The notes: generated from the letters alone by a model not told the origin. A DNA stretch of 64,000 nucleotides from Argentina anserina (GCF_933775445.1 NC_065873.1:7440001-7504000), one strand, 5' to 3'; shown: positions 38,057 through 51,500, counted from the first letter of the stretch. A program made the numbers and translations.

Positions 38057-38679
38057 GTACTCTAAACCTTGCTGGCTCTCGACCAAAAAGATTACTTCAA
38101 TAATGGGAAATGTCTTATGTACTACTTCACACGTGGTATTTTTAAAAGATGGCACAATTACATGTGTGTATTCATTCAAGACAATGTGTTTTATCTTGCA
38201 TCTGAATAAATTGTTTACATTTTTCTTCAATCAATGGTTTCGTATTTTGGTATTGTCTAAATGAGATTGAAAACAATTGTTCTCCATAGTTTCAAAAGTG
38301 TGTGGAAGGGTCCCCCCTCCTCTCCAACAATAACCCGTGCTTTTGAGAAGAAAAAAAACCAACAAAAAATGTAAATAAAAAAAATAATGTGTGGGTCTAG
38401 TTTCTATAATAATACCTAAATAAATGAGTATGTCTTGTTTCTACGTACCAGAATGGTACTACCATTATCTTCTTGTCTGCATGACATGGTAGTGAAAGTG
38501 TATGTAATTGCCCGATGGTCAAGTACATTGGTTTTAGATGAATATATTTGTGAGCTCGTTCACCTTTAAAAAAGTTAAATCAAAATAAAATTCTAAAGAT
38601 CCAGATGGTGATCATAATGAATTCAACAACTAAGGGCAACGAATTGATAAACGCATTGAGATCCTTCAAAGGAAATATA

Positions 38680-38930
38680 ACATGCAGTAAAAATTACCTT
38701 GGGAAAGAAAGCACTCACCAGAAGAGGGAAAGACAAAGCAATGTATCTTCCTGACTTCCTCAGCTTTGCTCTATTTCACTTTTTTTTATTATCAGAATTT
38801 TGGGGATTTTGGAGAAAATTGTTACGATAGCTGCATCAATGTACTTGACCATCTCCTTACATACCAGAGAAATCAATATAACACGTAGTGGGAGACATGC
38901 ACATAATTCTCCAAGGGAACCACAAATGTT
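38680..38930 (-). pseudogene. Inverted third copy of the membrane-protein gene leader
   Basis: Read on the minus strand it follows 48020-48240 closely: tgttatattg.tttctctggt, gatggtcaagtacattgatg, ctgaggaagtcagga, then a leader-exon end followed by a donor, ctggtgagtgctttc. The splice donor lost in the 24-kb copy is kept here. Nothing coding follows downstream on the minus strand. It is a stand-alone leader/promoter fragment. Confidence 0.75.
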
Positions 38931-39000
38931 TTTCAATATAAGGAACCAATTATTTGTAGGGTGATTTCACTAAACAATACCCCAATTATAGTCTATTCTA

Positions 39001-39420
39001 ACTTTTAGTACCTCATATTTAGAAATTATCGCATTAGTAATCAAGTCTCTATCTTATCCCAATTTTGATTCATTCCGTCAATTAATACCGTTAATAGTTC
39101 ATCTCCGACCAAATTTCAAGGACATTTTCGTCACTTCATTTCCCTCTGATTTCAACTTCTATTAAACTTGACTAATATGCATCGTTTTATAACAAAATAA
39201 ATAAATATTCTTCATTACTACAACTATTACAAACAAGCTAAAGTGAACTTGTTTTTTAATATAAGTTGAAATTTGAGGAAAATGAAGTGATGAAAATGCC
39301 CCTGAAATTTGGTGGGAGATGAAGCTACTAACGGTGTTAATTGACAGAAACAACCAAAATTTGACTAAAATAGAGATTTGAGGCACCAATGCGATAATTT
39401 CTAATTGTGAGGTACTAAAG
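39001..39420. mobile_element. Small foldback/MITE with ~165-bp inverted repeats
   Basis: The left arm acttttagtacctcatattt ... and the right arm reversed (ctttagtacctcacaatta ...) match through gaaattatcgcatt, gtcaattaa.accgtta and caaatttcag/caaatttcaa. The loop is about 90 bp. No coding capacity. The left flank carries extra family-like sequence (ggtgatttcactaaacaata), so the right end may be truncated. Confidence 0.7.
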
Positions 39421-40860
39421 CTCAGCACCTCCCCTTCCGCCTCCTCCTTCGCCCTTGCCACCGCCGACTACTCCATCTCTACCTTCTGCGCCTTCTCCAC
39501 CGAGCACATCTGGTCCCTCGAAAAGTACACAGACTTTTATAGAACTGTTAAAATCAATGATTTCGAGCACATACTATTAGCTTATTTCTACCGAATATTA
39601 TTTATTTTTGAAATCCAAAATAATACATATTGATCGACTTTTATAGATTTCTCAATACTCATAAAAAACTATGTACTTTTTTTGTTTAGAAAATAACGCA
39701 TGGTAATTGTATAATTAATGTGCATACCATGTTTCTCAACTACAAGCTTATGGTTCCGTGATAATTTGTTCACTCCTAGGTGCGCCTCAAGCATCTAGAT
39801 TGGCTTTATAGGTACTCTGACGCCTTGTGAGTGCTATTCGATGGATATTTAATGCATGCTACAAAAAATTTCTACAAAACAATTTTTGTTCTAAGCAAAT
39901 TTATTGGTTGTGTATATTATAAAGATTAGAGAATCTCAATTATTTATTTATAACAAAATAAAAGAACCCCTACAAATAGATTCTATGAATTTATAATTCC
40001 ATAAGTGTGAATGATATTTTGAATACCCACTGACTTTTATTATTTTTAATATTCAATTAGTACTATCCCCAAACTGTCATAGATTTCATAATGACTTTTA
40101 AAAGTCTGAATGGAATACAATTAAACTTGTATTGAAAATTAAAAGTCTATTGAATACACCTAAACTTTCAATTTTCATAAATTTCTTTAATAGTCCCACT
40201 ATTTCCACTCGTCATTTCACTCTATGTGCTGACAAACTCGTGAATCGCTGCTACAGATCATCACAGACATCATAAGGGTCTACAAATACAAAATGACTGA
40301 CTGCTAGGGAAGTGGAGATTTAGCTCTGGCATCGGATCCTACCAAGGAGATTAAGATGTCTTCACATTAGTGAAGATTGCCTCAGTGACTGACTCCGCTA
40401 AACTCGGTGCTAAAATGAATTTTGATGTCTTGATTTATTCATTCGCTTCTTTGTCGTCATAGGTCATACATGTCCGCAAGCAATTCAGGTTGCTAGTCAA
40501 CACTTGATTGTGTTAAGACTTGTGATGTCCAAATACGACCATGCCTATCTGGTTCACTTTTATGCCGATCCTTCACTATGTTCAACACATGTAGACCTCA
40601 CATTCTTATCACGATCAGAAGTATACTTTGTAGTTTCTTCATAAGCATGCGCTCTTAGCAAACGTTGATGCAGACGACCTACAACTGAAGACATGCGTAT
40701 CACTCTTGCAAGTGGAAATCTCGAGCTCGACTCGTCACTAGTAGGAGTTTCTAAAGTCCAATAAGACCCTCAAGTCCAAGTGAGTGGGGACTACCCCAAA
40801 AATATTAAGAGACATTGACACATATCTTTGGAGCAATTTTCTCTCACTTTGAATATATTA
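39421..40860. other. Gene-like GC-rich scrap followed by intergenic DNA
   Basis: Positions 39421-39530 are unusually GC-rich and open (reads ...FALATADYSISTFCAF...), then AT-rich DNA resumes. The source of the scrap was not identified. The rest has no recognised gene; short inverted T/A-rich stretches near 40000-40200 may be MITE remnants. Confidence 0.4.
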
Positions 40861-41009
40861 GATGTATTTTTACAAGCCAAGAAGCTATTTAAAAAGAAAA
40901 AGTCTAACAACTATTAACCTACTAAAAGGTAAAGAGGTATGGCTAAAACATTAGCTATTCACAACCCATACCTTGACAATGGTGATTATAGAGAAACTGT
41001 GATAATCAC

Positions 41010-42577
41010 TGATGATTGCTCGATTACTCGACATCAATATTTAACCCTGAACACATCATTAGTAGTATAAAGCAAGAGGGTATCGTTCACAAACCGGGGA
41101 TCTAGCCAGGGCTTAGGATCACAACACTTAACACGAATTCATAAAGATATAAAAAGTTGATATAGGTTTCGTATTGAATCATAAAAACAGTAAATAAAAC
41201 CTAAACTAATATATACATGTGATCAACCAACCAACACCTAAACAATCACCAAACAAATCATGTAAGAACAAAGACCATCGAATTCCCTTCTCATTCATGT
41301 TTATGCCGTAGGTATCAAGGTTCCACACTAAGTTCGATCATGCATCAAGTTCCTACTTGGTTCCTAACACATGGATACATTCGAGCTTAACTACTTGTCT
41401 TGCTACGAAATCTAACATACCAATTCATCATGCAATTACATATCACATAGAGAAATCAACATGTTTAAGTACCTATCCACTGCCGAACTTAGAATCAAAA
41501 ATCGGTGAAGAACCAAAGAACAATTACTCCACGACTTGTATCATAATCGTTACTAACTTTGAATGATTAACATATGCAACATCAACTACTTGTCTCAATT
41601 ACACATGCAATATAAGAACAAATCGAAAATTGATCAAGAACATGAAACAATAACTCACGGCATCAAAACAGAAATCATTGAAATAGAAATCGAAATCCTT
41701 ATATCATACACAATTCGAAAGAACAACTATCTCATAGACAAGATTGAATTGAACTTTAACAAAACAAAAACAGAAATCATCCAAGAACAAGAAAACATAT
41801 AACCGAAATAAGACATGAAGATCATAGAGTTACACTTTGAAATATTCCTACGGGGTTTATTCCAAGCAAACAAGGATCCTAGGCTACTTGCTTCAAATCC
41901 AAAGGGTGGAAAAGGATAAATTTCGGTTTTAGGATTTCTTGGAGGATGGAAGAGTATTTCGGCAGAGCTATGGCTTGTATTTGTGTGTAGGGCTGATGAT
42001 GAAAATATGGAGAGGCCGAGCCTCTATATATAGGAGTCTAGGAAGCCTTCTTGCCGTGCCATAAGGAGATAGAAACCAATTGGGAAACTGAAATCCTCTT
42101 TGTTATGGATTTGATTTATGTACTCCATATCCAACTTGATGTAGGAAACCAAGTCCAATAGGGAGATCACTTAAGGACTGCACGGCAACAATCTTGGTCC
42201 AACTAGGAGTAGCTAGGCCGGCCTCCTCTTCTCCTTCTTCAACTCGAATATGATTTCCTTGTTCAACTAGGAATGCAACTCGGCAACTCTTCTTTCTTTC
42301 CAAATATGATTTGTCTTTCCTGAAAAGAAATCGTCGATTAAGGAATAGGAAAGAATGAAAATAGGAAAGTAGAATCATAGTCGAGTAAGGAATCCTAGCT
42401 CAATAAGGAGTTCTAACACTTAGCACAATTTCATCATCAATTCATACAAAATTCGAAATAGCTCTCCTTAGAACATACAAATGACAAATATGAATCTAAA
42501 ACAACTAAATAAGAAGTAACAAAGCATAAGAATAGGGCATATATACATTAAGAACGTCACACTTTGAGTTCCTATCA
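41010..42577 (-). mobile_element. Solo LTR, family L1, copy 2 (1568 bp)
   Basis: Plus-strand ends TGATGATTGCTC and GAGTTCCTATCA, flanked by a perfect TSD, atcac, at 41005-41009 and 42578-42582. It is the reverse complement of the L1 copy at 4818-6384, with few differences and only 1 bp difference in length. The TATA box is at about 42024-42032 on the minus strand. It is inserted in the LTR of the copia element. Confidence 0.92.
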
Positions 42578-43870
42578 ATCACAGATGATGAGACACAACA
42601 ACAACCCAATCACAACAACAGCTCAACCACTCTGCACATGTTTCCACTGAAACACAACCAGAACCAAAGTCAACATAGTTACACTAACTAATTAAGTCAA
42701 CATAGTTACATAATTCAACACTCCCCCTCAAGTTGGATCAAGAGGATTGATTGATCCAAGCTTATCAATTGAAACTAAGAAGAAGAAAGAGACTTGGTGA
42801 ACACATTTGTAAGTTGATCTTCACTTCTGGTATAAACAGTTTCAATGACTTTAGACTGAACTTGTGATTTGATATAATGGAAGTCCACTTCAATATGCTT
42901 AGTTCTTTCACAGAAAACTAGATTTGAAGAAATATGCATGGCAGCTTGATTATCACAATTGATTCTTGAGTGGAAAACCAAGATCAAGCAATAACCTTTT
43001 TAACCAGATTAACTCACAAGAAATAGATGTCATAGTTCTATATTCTGCTTCTACACTGGACCTGACAACAACACATTGCTTTTTTACTTATCCATGTAAC
43101 AAGATTTCCACCAACAAGTGTGCAAAAGCCAGTAGTACTCTTTCTATAAACTGCCTTGCCTGCCCAATCGACATCAACATATCCAACAATGCTAGTATGT
43201 CCATTTCTTTTAAACATAATACCTCTACCTATTGAACCTTTTAGATATCTCAAAATTCTTTTTATAATGCTCAAACGAAAATCAGTTGGAGCATGCATAA
43301 GTTAACTGACAATGCTGAATGCATATGAGATATCAGGTCGAGTTATAGTGATGTAAATTAATTTTCCAACTAACCTCTGATAATAACTCGAGTTTGGAAA
43401 AGGATCACCATCAGAATCAAGAACAAGCTTGCTCTCAAGAGGAGCACGAGCTCGTTTGTAGTCAAGTACTCTAGCTTCAGAAAAAAGATCTAGAATATAT
43501 TTTCTTTGACTGAGAAACAATCATTTTGAAGAAAATACTTGAGAGCTCCAAGAGACCAAGATCCTTCATAGCAAATTTAGCTTGTAGAGAATTTTTAAGA
43601 GAATTAATCTCAATAGCACTGTCACCAGTAATTATGAGATCATCAACATAAGTTAGAATCACAAGCTTCCCACCGTTATTATTTCTAACAAACAAAGAAG
43701 AATCTGTATTACTTTTAACAAAATCAACATTTTTAAGAACTGAATTGAGTTTTTGCTTACCATGCTAAATGATACTATTTTAAGCCATAAATAGCCTTGT
43801 GAAGCTTGCACACCATCTAATGTTCATCATAAAGAGCATGACAATGAGGAAATTTCATGTAAACTTTTCT

Positions 43871-46475
43871 TGTAATATCTCGGAAATTTATAATTATTTT
43901 CTAATTATTATTCGGAGATATTTAAATTGGTGGTGATCTGATTATATAGTACGAGGGAGAAAACGAAAGTGTTCGAGTGATTTATACTCAGATCGTTACC
44001 GTGAGGGGTCAAGAGTTTTATCCATTAAGAATCTAAAAAAAATTCATTCGTGAAAGTCGTAGAGTTTGTCAATACGAATTCGTAGATGCGCGGCACGCTT
44101 TAATCGGATGTCATATGTGAAAGTTGTTAGCAACAGAAGTTTGGTTTCCGATTTTGGAAAGAGTATAAAAGGAAAGAGAGGAGATTAAAATCAGAAAATC
44201 AGTTTTTTATTTCCAAAATTAGCTCGGTTACTGTTCATGTGATTTTTCCCTCTTTGTTGCCGAATCTTTCTCCGATCATATCTCTGTTGTCCGGCGACGA
44301 AAGAGAGTAAGACCAGTGGGTTTGGAACCGTCTATTTGTCCCCTACTGATCTGGCTTGGCGTTGGAACCGTCTCATTGATTGGACTGTTTAGGCTTTGAT
44401 TTAGACTTTGTTGTCAACTAGAAAGTTGTTGGAAATGTTGTTTTGATTGTGGTGGTAAATTTTTGTGATCATTGGTGGTCACCGAAACAATGGTAGTGCC
44501 GCTACTGCTGGTGGCGGGTGGCGGTGTGTTGGGTCATGTGTCGGAGTAATGGTTTACTCCATTGTAATGTGCTCGTCGATACGAGCGTTTACATAGGTCA
44601 TTTGCATGTGTTAGGTTAATTCTTGAGTAAGTTAGTTTTTGTTAAAGGTTTGGCGATTGTAGGTTGAATTGTTGTTGTCGTGTCTCAAGTGTTAATGACT
44701 TGCAACCTTGATATGAATTAGGTACTTATTTCTTTGTCATAGAGTCATTGTGGTCGCTAGTACCTTCTTTATTTTGAGTAGAAGTCGCAGCGGGAGCTAA
44801 GGTGAGTAAACCTCATAATGATCATCATGATCGAAGTAGTGTTATACTTATTGAATTATGATTGAGTTGTTAATATATTCATTGCATCACTAGCTTATAA
44901 AAATTATTCTAAAAATATGTTTTGGTTTAAATTACGTGAACTTGATCATTTACAGTTCATGAGTAAGTGAAACACTATTTAATAAATGATTTTAAAAGGT
45001 TTTAGTGATTATGGATTATGATGAATGTGAGTAAATCTCACTATGACGAGTCTACCCTTGGCAGTGACTCATATTTACGATTTCTTAAAAAGAGTGAACT
45101 GTGACATCTATATAATATAGTGGGTTGTGTATGTGTCCGAAAATAGTAAATACGATACATATATATAGGTTGCTATATTATATAATGTTACAGTGTTTAT
45201 TTAAATTATGAGGTTGTATTGTGTTCGATTAATTGTGGCGGATGAGACCAGAATGGAGATAATGTATCTTCCGGTATAACGGATTATTGGAGTGACTATA
45301 TTTATATTGTTGTGCAAGAGTCGCTTGGTTGTAGTACAGAAATATGTGTGGATTGTTATATTGTACATATTTTAACATTGAGTCTTGTTAAAACGGTTTC
45401 TGGTCTTCGGACGTTGTTGGCATTAAATCAGAACCAAACCTTGGCCGGGTGTCGGTTACGATCTGTTATAGCTCTAGTCTGTATTCTGGTGTACTGCATG
45501 ATGGGTAACATATGGGTTGCTTGGGTCTCGTGAGTACCCATGTTTTAAAATGATATTAGGTAACAGATGGGTTGTCTAGTGTCTGTCAGTGTACTACATG
45601 AGGGCTAACTGATTGGTACATAGGTCTCATGAGTACCCATATTTTTAAATGATTTTGGGTAACAGATGGGTTGCCTAGTGTCTGCCGGTGTACTACATGA
45701 GACGTAACAGATGGGTACCTGAGTCTCATGAGTACCTATGTTTTTAAATGATTTTGGGTAATAGATGGGTTGTCTTGTGTCTCATGATTACATATATTTT
45801 TAAATGATATTGGGTAACAGATGGGTTGCCCGGTGTCTCATGAGTACCCATGTTTTTAAATGATTTTGGGTAATAGATGGGTTGCCTTGTATCTCATGAT
45901 TACACATATTTTTAAATGATATTGGGTAACAGATGGGTTGCCCGGTGTCTCATGATTGCACATATTTTTAAATGATATTGGGTAATAGATTGGTTACCCA
46001 GTGTCACATGAGTACACATGTCTTAAGATGTTATCTATTATATTTCTCTTGTATGTGATGTATGTTATAATGTTGGTTTACTCATACGGGCTGCAAAAAC
46101 TTACCGGCTTTCTGTTTACAATCTCGGTGCACCAATACGATGGTGTAGGGGGTAGTCCTGCAAGTGGATATTAGTTGGCTCAAAGAGCTTATTCGGAGGA
46201 TTACTGAGGGTTTTCTTCTTCTGTTTGTGGTGAGGATTGAGTGAATATTACATTTCCAATTGTTTTAATACATGAGTGTATAAATTGGTAATGTATTATT
46301 CAAGTCAACTGAGTTGTACTGTGAAGACTGTTGTTGTTGCTGTAAGACGAAATTGTTTTAATACAGTTTCGATACACTGTTGATGTAAGATGATTTCATT
46401 ATATTTGAGATTGTTTTAGAGTTATCATGGCTTTGAATTCGAATTTTTATCATTCGAAATTTCGGGATTGTGACA
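43871..46475 (+). mobile_element. Long solo LTR, family L2, copy B (2605 bp)
   Basis: Begins TGTAATATCTCGGAAATTT and ends AAATTTCGGGATTGTGACA; the end matches the reversed start of copy A. It interrupts the copia reverse transcriptase between the conserved DVKNAFLHGEL-type motif and VYMKFP. A TATA-like tataaaa at 44164-44170 with a leader-like region downstream defines the orientation. Flanks (tttct / attca) match at only 3 of 5 positions, so the TSD has decayed or is absent. Confidence 0.75.
45500..46030. repeat. 56-bp tandem repeats with alternating variants inside L2 copy B
   Basis: Units begin gggtaacagatgggttgcc or gggtaatagatgggttg and end with ttttaaatgat(a/t)tt. From 45756 the spacing is 56 bp (45756, 45812, 45868, 45924, 45980) and two variants alternate, giving a 112-bp higher-order dimer. 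Longer ~98-bp variants precede them. The copy at 28807-31384 has fewer, more diverged units. Confidence 0.85.
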
Positions 46476-46790
46476 ATTCATTCTAATTCACCATGCAAAA
46501 AAGCATTTTTACATCCATCTTGTCTAATGACCAATTTTGATTAACTGAAATAGAGAGTAACACTCTTGCAATGTTCATTTTAGCCACAAGAGCAAACGTT
46601 TCCTTATAGTCAATCCCATAAGTTTGAGTGAAACCACGAGCCACTAGCCGAGCTTTATGTCTCTCCAAAGTTCCAGCAGCATGTAATTTTGTTTCGTAAA
46701 TCCATCTACTGCCAACAATCTTTTTTCCAAAGTTCCAGCAGCATGCAATTTTGTTTCAGCATCCATAACCTGCCTCCAAATCAAAAAATC

Positions 46791-47834
46791 TGCTTATGCA
46801 GAATAGTCAAGTTCAACAAATTATAGCAGGCAGCTCACAAGGTGGAAAATTATGAATCATATATTGATGGAAAGCCCTATGAGTCTACTTTTCAGAGCTA
46901 TTGAAATCGCATTAATATCATTTTATTATAGAAAGTTATGCATGATTTAGAAAACAATTGCCAGTATGGCCGAGAATCACGTTATAGACCGAAAGTTATA
47001 TTTCAAGGCTTGAACCATTCCAACCATCCCATGGACGACTTTTGAACTATAATTTCTGATACATAGAAGATTATGGAGTCAATTTATGAGACAAGCAAGA
47101 GAAATCCTTAAGGAAACAAAGAAGGAAACCTTACTTTGAAAATGAAGTTTACGTCTTCCTCTTGCTCTCTTCTCCTTTTCTTTTCTCCTCTCTACCCTAT
47201 AGGACAATAATTGATCACTATATTTGTATGTAGCTAAATTCTTCTTGTGAGGGGCGAGGTTAGAAATGATTTGATTCTTGGTTTTGTAATTATTAAGTTT
47301 TTGAAGATGTTTATTTGGTGCTTGCTTATGTTCATGTATGCGCAACATAACATATAATATTATGAACTTGTGACTGGGGTTAGAATTATGTTGACTGATC
47401 TCTTAAACAATTAGAAAGCCTTTTTCAAACTAGTAAAACATATAGGACAATAGATGGAACCAAATAAAGAGGATTGCATGCTAGGTAGGCGTTTCCACAC
47501 TAATTTTGCATATTTGTTTCTATCAAACTTGAATTGTGTTAATTTCTTAGGATAATTCATTGAAGAGATAGCGTCTATACCTGTATTGGTTATTTTATAG
47601 GCTAAGTAATGGTGCATCATCATACTCTAATAGTTGTGAGAAGTAATAAGAACTTATGCAGTGCGTTCACGGTTTGTTCTTAATTAGAACCGATTCTTGA
47701 CTTAACAATTAGAACCTAGGATTTTACACATGTTTTGAACGTATTCGGTGGTGAACAACTAAATCTCTAATCTCATCCATCTGATTTTTACCAAGTTTAT
47801 TTGAATTGTTTATTATTATTATTTCTTGTTTTAT
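46791..47834. other. Intergenic DNA, no recognised gene
   Basis: AT-rich sequence between the copia remnant and the upstream region of the membrane-protein gene. Short open frames only. Confidence 0.5.
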
Positions 47835-48523
47835 TTTCATTTATTTATTACTATTTTTAGTGTTTTCACACATTTTTTAAATTTACGTATGTTATCATTA
47901 TTTAATCAACAACATGTTTCCTGGGCTCTCCAAATGGAAGGGTCAGCCTGATCTGTCTCATTTGGACAAAATTTATTCAATAAAAATGATTATTGATCTA
48001 TCCCAATGCAAATATTAGATCCCTTGAGAATTTGGTGCATTACTCCCATCATATGTTATATTGTTTTCTCTGGTACGTAAGCAGATGGTCAAGTACATTG
48101 ATGCATAACATTCAGCTGTCGTAGCAGTTTTCCCCAAAGTCTCCAAATGCTGAGAAGAATACGAAGTGAAAGAGATCAAATCTGAGGAAGTCAGGAAAAC
48201 ACATTGCTTTCTGTTTCTCTTTTGGTGAGTTCTTTCTCTCCCGATGTAACCTTAATCTCTTTTCTAATTTCCTTCGAAAAATCTCAATTTTTATCAATTT
48301 GTAGCCCTTGAATATTGGATTCATCATGAACATCATCTGCAACTTTAGAATTTTATTTTGATTCAACTTTTGTGGTAGGTTTGTATTCTCTGGTTATTCC
48401 CCATATCAATTATAATCGTTTTGTTTTTGCTTTTGATGTATAGGGTATACATTTGATATATATATATTTTTACAATCATTCAAATTGGAGCTGAAACCAA
48501 TATTTGCATCCATTCCAGAGGAC
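47835..48523 (+). promoter_or_regulatory. Promoter, leader exon and leader intron of the acidic membrane-protein gene
   Basis: This stretch is conserved in the copies at 23.9-24.4 kb and 38.7-38.9 kb. The leader exon ends at about 48223, before gtgagttctttc, a good donor. The leader intron runs to an acceptor shortly before the ATG (candidates tgtatag near 48444 and ttggag near 48490). The transcription start was not determined. Confidence 0.55.
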
Positions 48524-51500
48524 ATGGGGTTTGTATTAGAAATTGGAGTTCAATTCAGGAAATCTATGAGAACATGTTACAGATCACTTTGCCATCATCC
48601 AGTTCTCGCGGCATTTCTGCTTTTCTTGACATTTCTGCACAGGTTCTTTCCTTTTGCATTTTCTCTTTTGGTGACTGCATCCCCTGTTTTGGTCTGCTCA
48701 GTTATTCTTCTTGGGACCCTTTTGATTTTTGGGCAACCAGACTTGGCCAAAACCGAAGGGGAAACGAAGATTGCCCATGATTTTGCTTCTGTTAGAACCA
48801 GGGTTTCAGTGGATGAGACTGTTAGTTTTGAGAGGGATGGAAAGTTTTCTATAGAGAAGTTCTCTGGAAAGAGTGTAGACGAATTGAGTTGCAGTAGATA
48901 CAGTAGTGATCCTGAAGGTTCAGTTGGTTATGTGCCACTTATTGATGAGACATTTCATTACACTGACAATGAGAGGAGAGAATTAGATGGTAAGGAGCTG
49001 GAGAACCAAAGGGTCATTCATAAGGAGAAATTGGGGATTGACAGCATTGATGGCATTAGAAGGAATGTGAAAGCTGTTGCGAAGCCGGCTTCCCTCAAAG
49101 GTGATCACTCGGAGTCTTCACAGGGTGGTGATGGTGGTGATGATGAGGCTACAGATTCTGGCTCTGACCGGGCAGAGAGTTCGTCACCAGATGCTTCAAT
49201 AGCAGACATCCTTCCAATTCTTGATGAGCTACACCCACTATTAGACGTAGATGCTCCACTGCCTGTGCATATGTCCCCTGATGACTCTGGTCTTGAGTCT
49301 GATAGGAGCAATGATGGCAGTAATGAGTCAGATGATGAGGATACTGAAATCCGGAGTACACGTGTACAAGAGTATGGGGTTGATGATAATGATGGTGATG
49401 ATGAAGAAGAAGCTCATGAGGGTAAAGAGGATGAAAGCAAATCTGCAATCAAGTGGACAGAAGATGACCAAATGAACCTCAGGGACTTGGGGAATTTGGA
49501 GCTTGAAAGGAACAGATGCTTGGATAAAGTTCTTACAATGAGAAGAGCATTGAAAGTAGATGAGAAGAATCTGATAGATTTAGATTCTTCTGAGAGTCCC
49601 TTTAATATCCCCCAAATTGTAACAACAAGACACAACCCATTTGACCTTTCACATGATTCCTATGATGGTAGGGGGTTATCACCCATCCCTGGTTCTGCTC
49701 CATCGTCTTACTTACCAAGAAGAAACCCCTTTGATCTTCTGTATGAGGCAAATGAAGAGAGTTCTGAGCTCAGTGGAGACCATGCTGAAGAACATGCAAC
49801 ATTTCTCCCCACTAATACAATCTTCTGTAGGCATCAAAGCTTTAGACCATCTAGGTTTGGGGATACCAAGCAAGAGAAGCGAGATCATAGTTGGAAACCT
49901 ATTTTTGTACCAGAACAGTTGGCTTCAGAAGGAACAAACTATTGCTCATTCCAAGGACTACCAAGAGATGCTAGTGATTCAAAGTTGAGTTCAATTCCTG
50001 ACACTGAGACAGTGAGTTCTGGAGAAGATCTGGATGAAATGAAACTCAGTCAGCGTGTTAACGAAGCAGAAGTGATCTCCAATATATACCAAGCCTCACA
50101 TCTTGTTAACCATAGAAGTCATTCCTCTGAAGATCTAGATCCTCTGGAAATGGAGCGGCCTGGGGAAAAAGATATTCAGCATGATGAATCAGAAATAAAA
50201 TTGGGAGAGGTGAAGGATGAGAATGCAAGCTTGTCTGGTACAGGACGATTGGTTATTCCTGTGGAACCTATTACTAAATCAACTTATTTGACACCTGAAG
50301 CATTTGAAGATAAGAACAGCAATAGGTCTAGCTCATCGTTGTCATCGGAAGTGGATGAAAACTCTTCAGAATTGAGGAAGGATGGGTCAAAATCTTTTGA
50401 GCCATTTGTAATGGAAGTGCAAACTATGAGTGGAATGGTGGATGACCTTCAACATAAGGAGCCAGTCTATGACACAAGCCCCCCAGGATCTGCAAAGGTC
50501 CTTTTCTTTGATTCTATTTCTTCAGATATTCAAGCAGAGGCATCTGAAATTGTTCCAGAACCATCATCAGTTGAAATGTGTGTTCCTTCTGTAGACCAAG
50601 CCTTAGATTCAGACTTGCATGGTGACAGCATTGAGAAGGGTACTTCAGAAAATGGAAGAGGCTCTGGAGAATGCAACCAATTATTCTTAACATCTCATTC
50701 AGATGTGCATGATGATCTCCCTAAGAATTTGAATGTGAAAGCAGCTTTGCCAAACTGTAGTGCTCAGTTTGTTTCTTCCAAAGATAACACACCAGCAGAG
50801 GAGAAAAACTTATTACGGTCCAGTATGTCTACAGATCAATCATCTTTTGATGATCATAATGCACTTCCTGTAAGTCATGCAATCAATGTCCATTATTGTA
50901 TCAGTGTACTATTTGAGGCTTTTTAGTTAAACTACTTAGTTTGATTGATTTTTTTTTGCTTGAATTACCTAGACACTGCATTATTGTTGCTGATAATTAC
51001 TTAAGAAACTACTCATACAGTAGTGAACCAGTTGGATAAAATTCAGAGTTTTCAGGAGGAGAGAATGAATACTTGGTTTTAATTTTCTATATGACGTGTT
51101 TTCTGTCCTATGCATTCTTTAATTTTATTCTTTTGCTGCTTTGTGATGAAATCTCTTGGTTTTTGAGTCACCATTTACAATTCCTAGAGTTGCTTATAAC
51201 GGTTGGTACTGTGTGTCGGAGAGAATAAATTGGCATTGTCAATATCACATGGACGTATTTTCATTGTATTAAATCTGACAGTTACATATGATTTTCACAA
51301 AGGAATTACATTTCATTTGCTCTAGACTATTTGAGAAAAAAAATGGTTTTCAATAATTAGTAATATTTTCTTCTAAAATTTCACTTCTGGTATGCAAAAT
51401 TTCATTTTTCAGGTGCTATTGGTGCTATCAGCCATGATTCTTTCAAACTTTTGTTATTTCCAACCAACCTTGTCTGATATTTTTTGCTCGTACTAATTCC

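Larger units (their letters stand above)
40861..46790 (-). mobile_element. Decayed Ty1/copia retrotransposon, nested host of two solo LTRs
   Basis: Minus-strand pieces in order from the right: KARLVARGFTQTYGIDYKETFA (46668-46600), then DVK..F..G (near 46500), an interruption by the L2 solo LTR, VYMKFPHCHALYDEH (43865-43810), the reverse transcriptase YVDDLIITG box (43650), SYYQRLVGKLIYITITRPDISYAF (43400-43310), RILRYLKGS and VDWAGK (43250-43140), and RNase [15 protein letters not shown] (42960-42900). The polypurine tract cttgagggggag (42721-42732) precedes the LTR start TGTTGAATTATG at 42720. That LTR is split by the L1 solo LTR. Many frameshifts and stops; the 5' half is gone. The left LTR border is uncertain. 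Confidence 0.85.

Noticed and set aside
45756..46030. Regular 56-bp repeats considered as a CRISPR-like array
   Set aside because: Units are contiguous with no distinct spacers, and the genome is a plant; it is a tandem repeat in an LTR.
49105..49988. Several 68-115 codon frames on both strands
   Set aside because: Shadows of the long coding exon of the membrane-protein gene.
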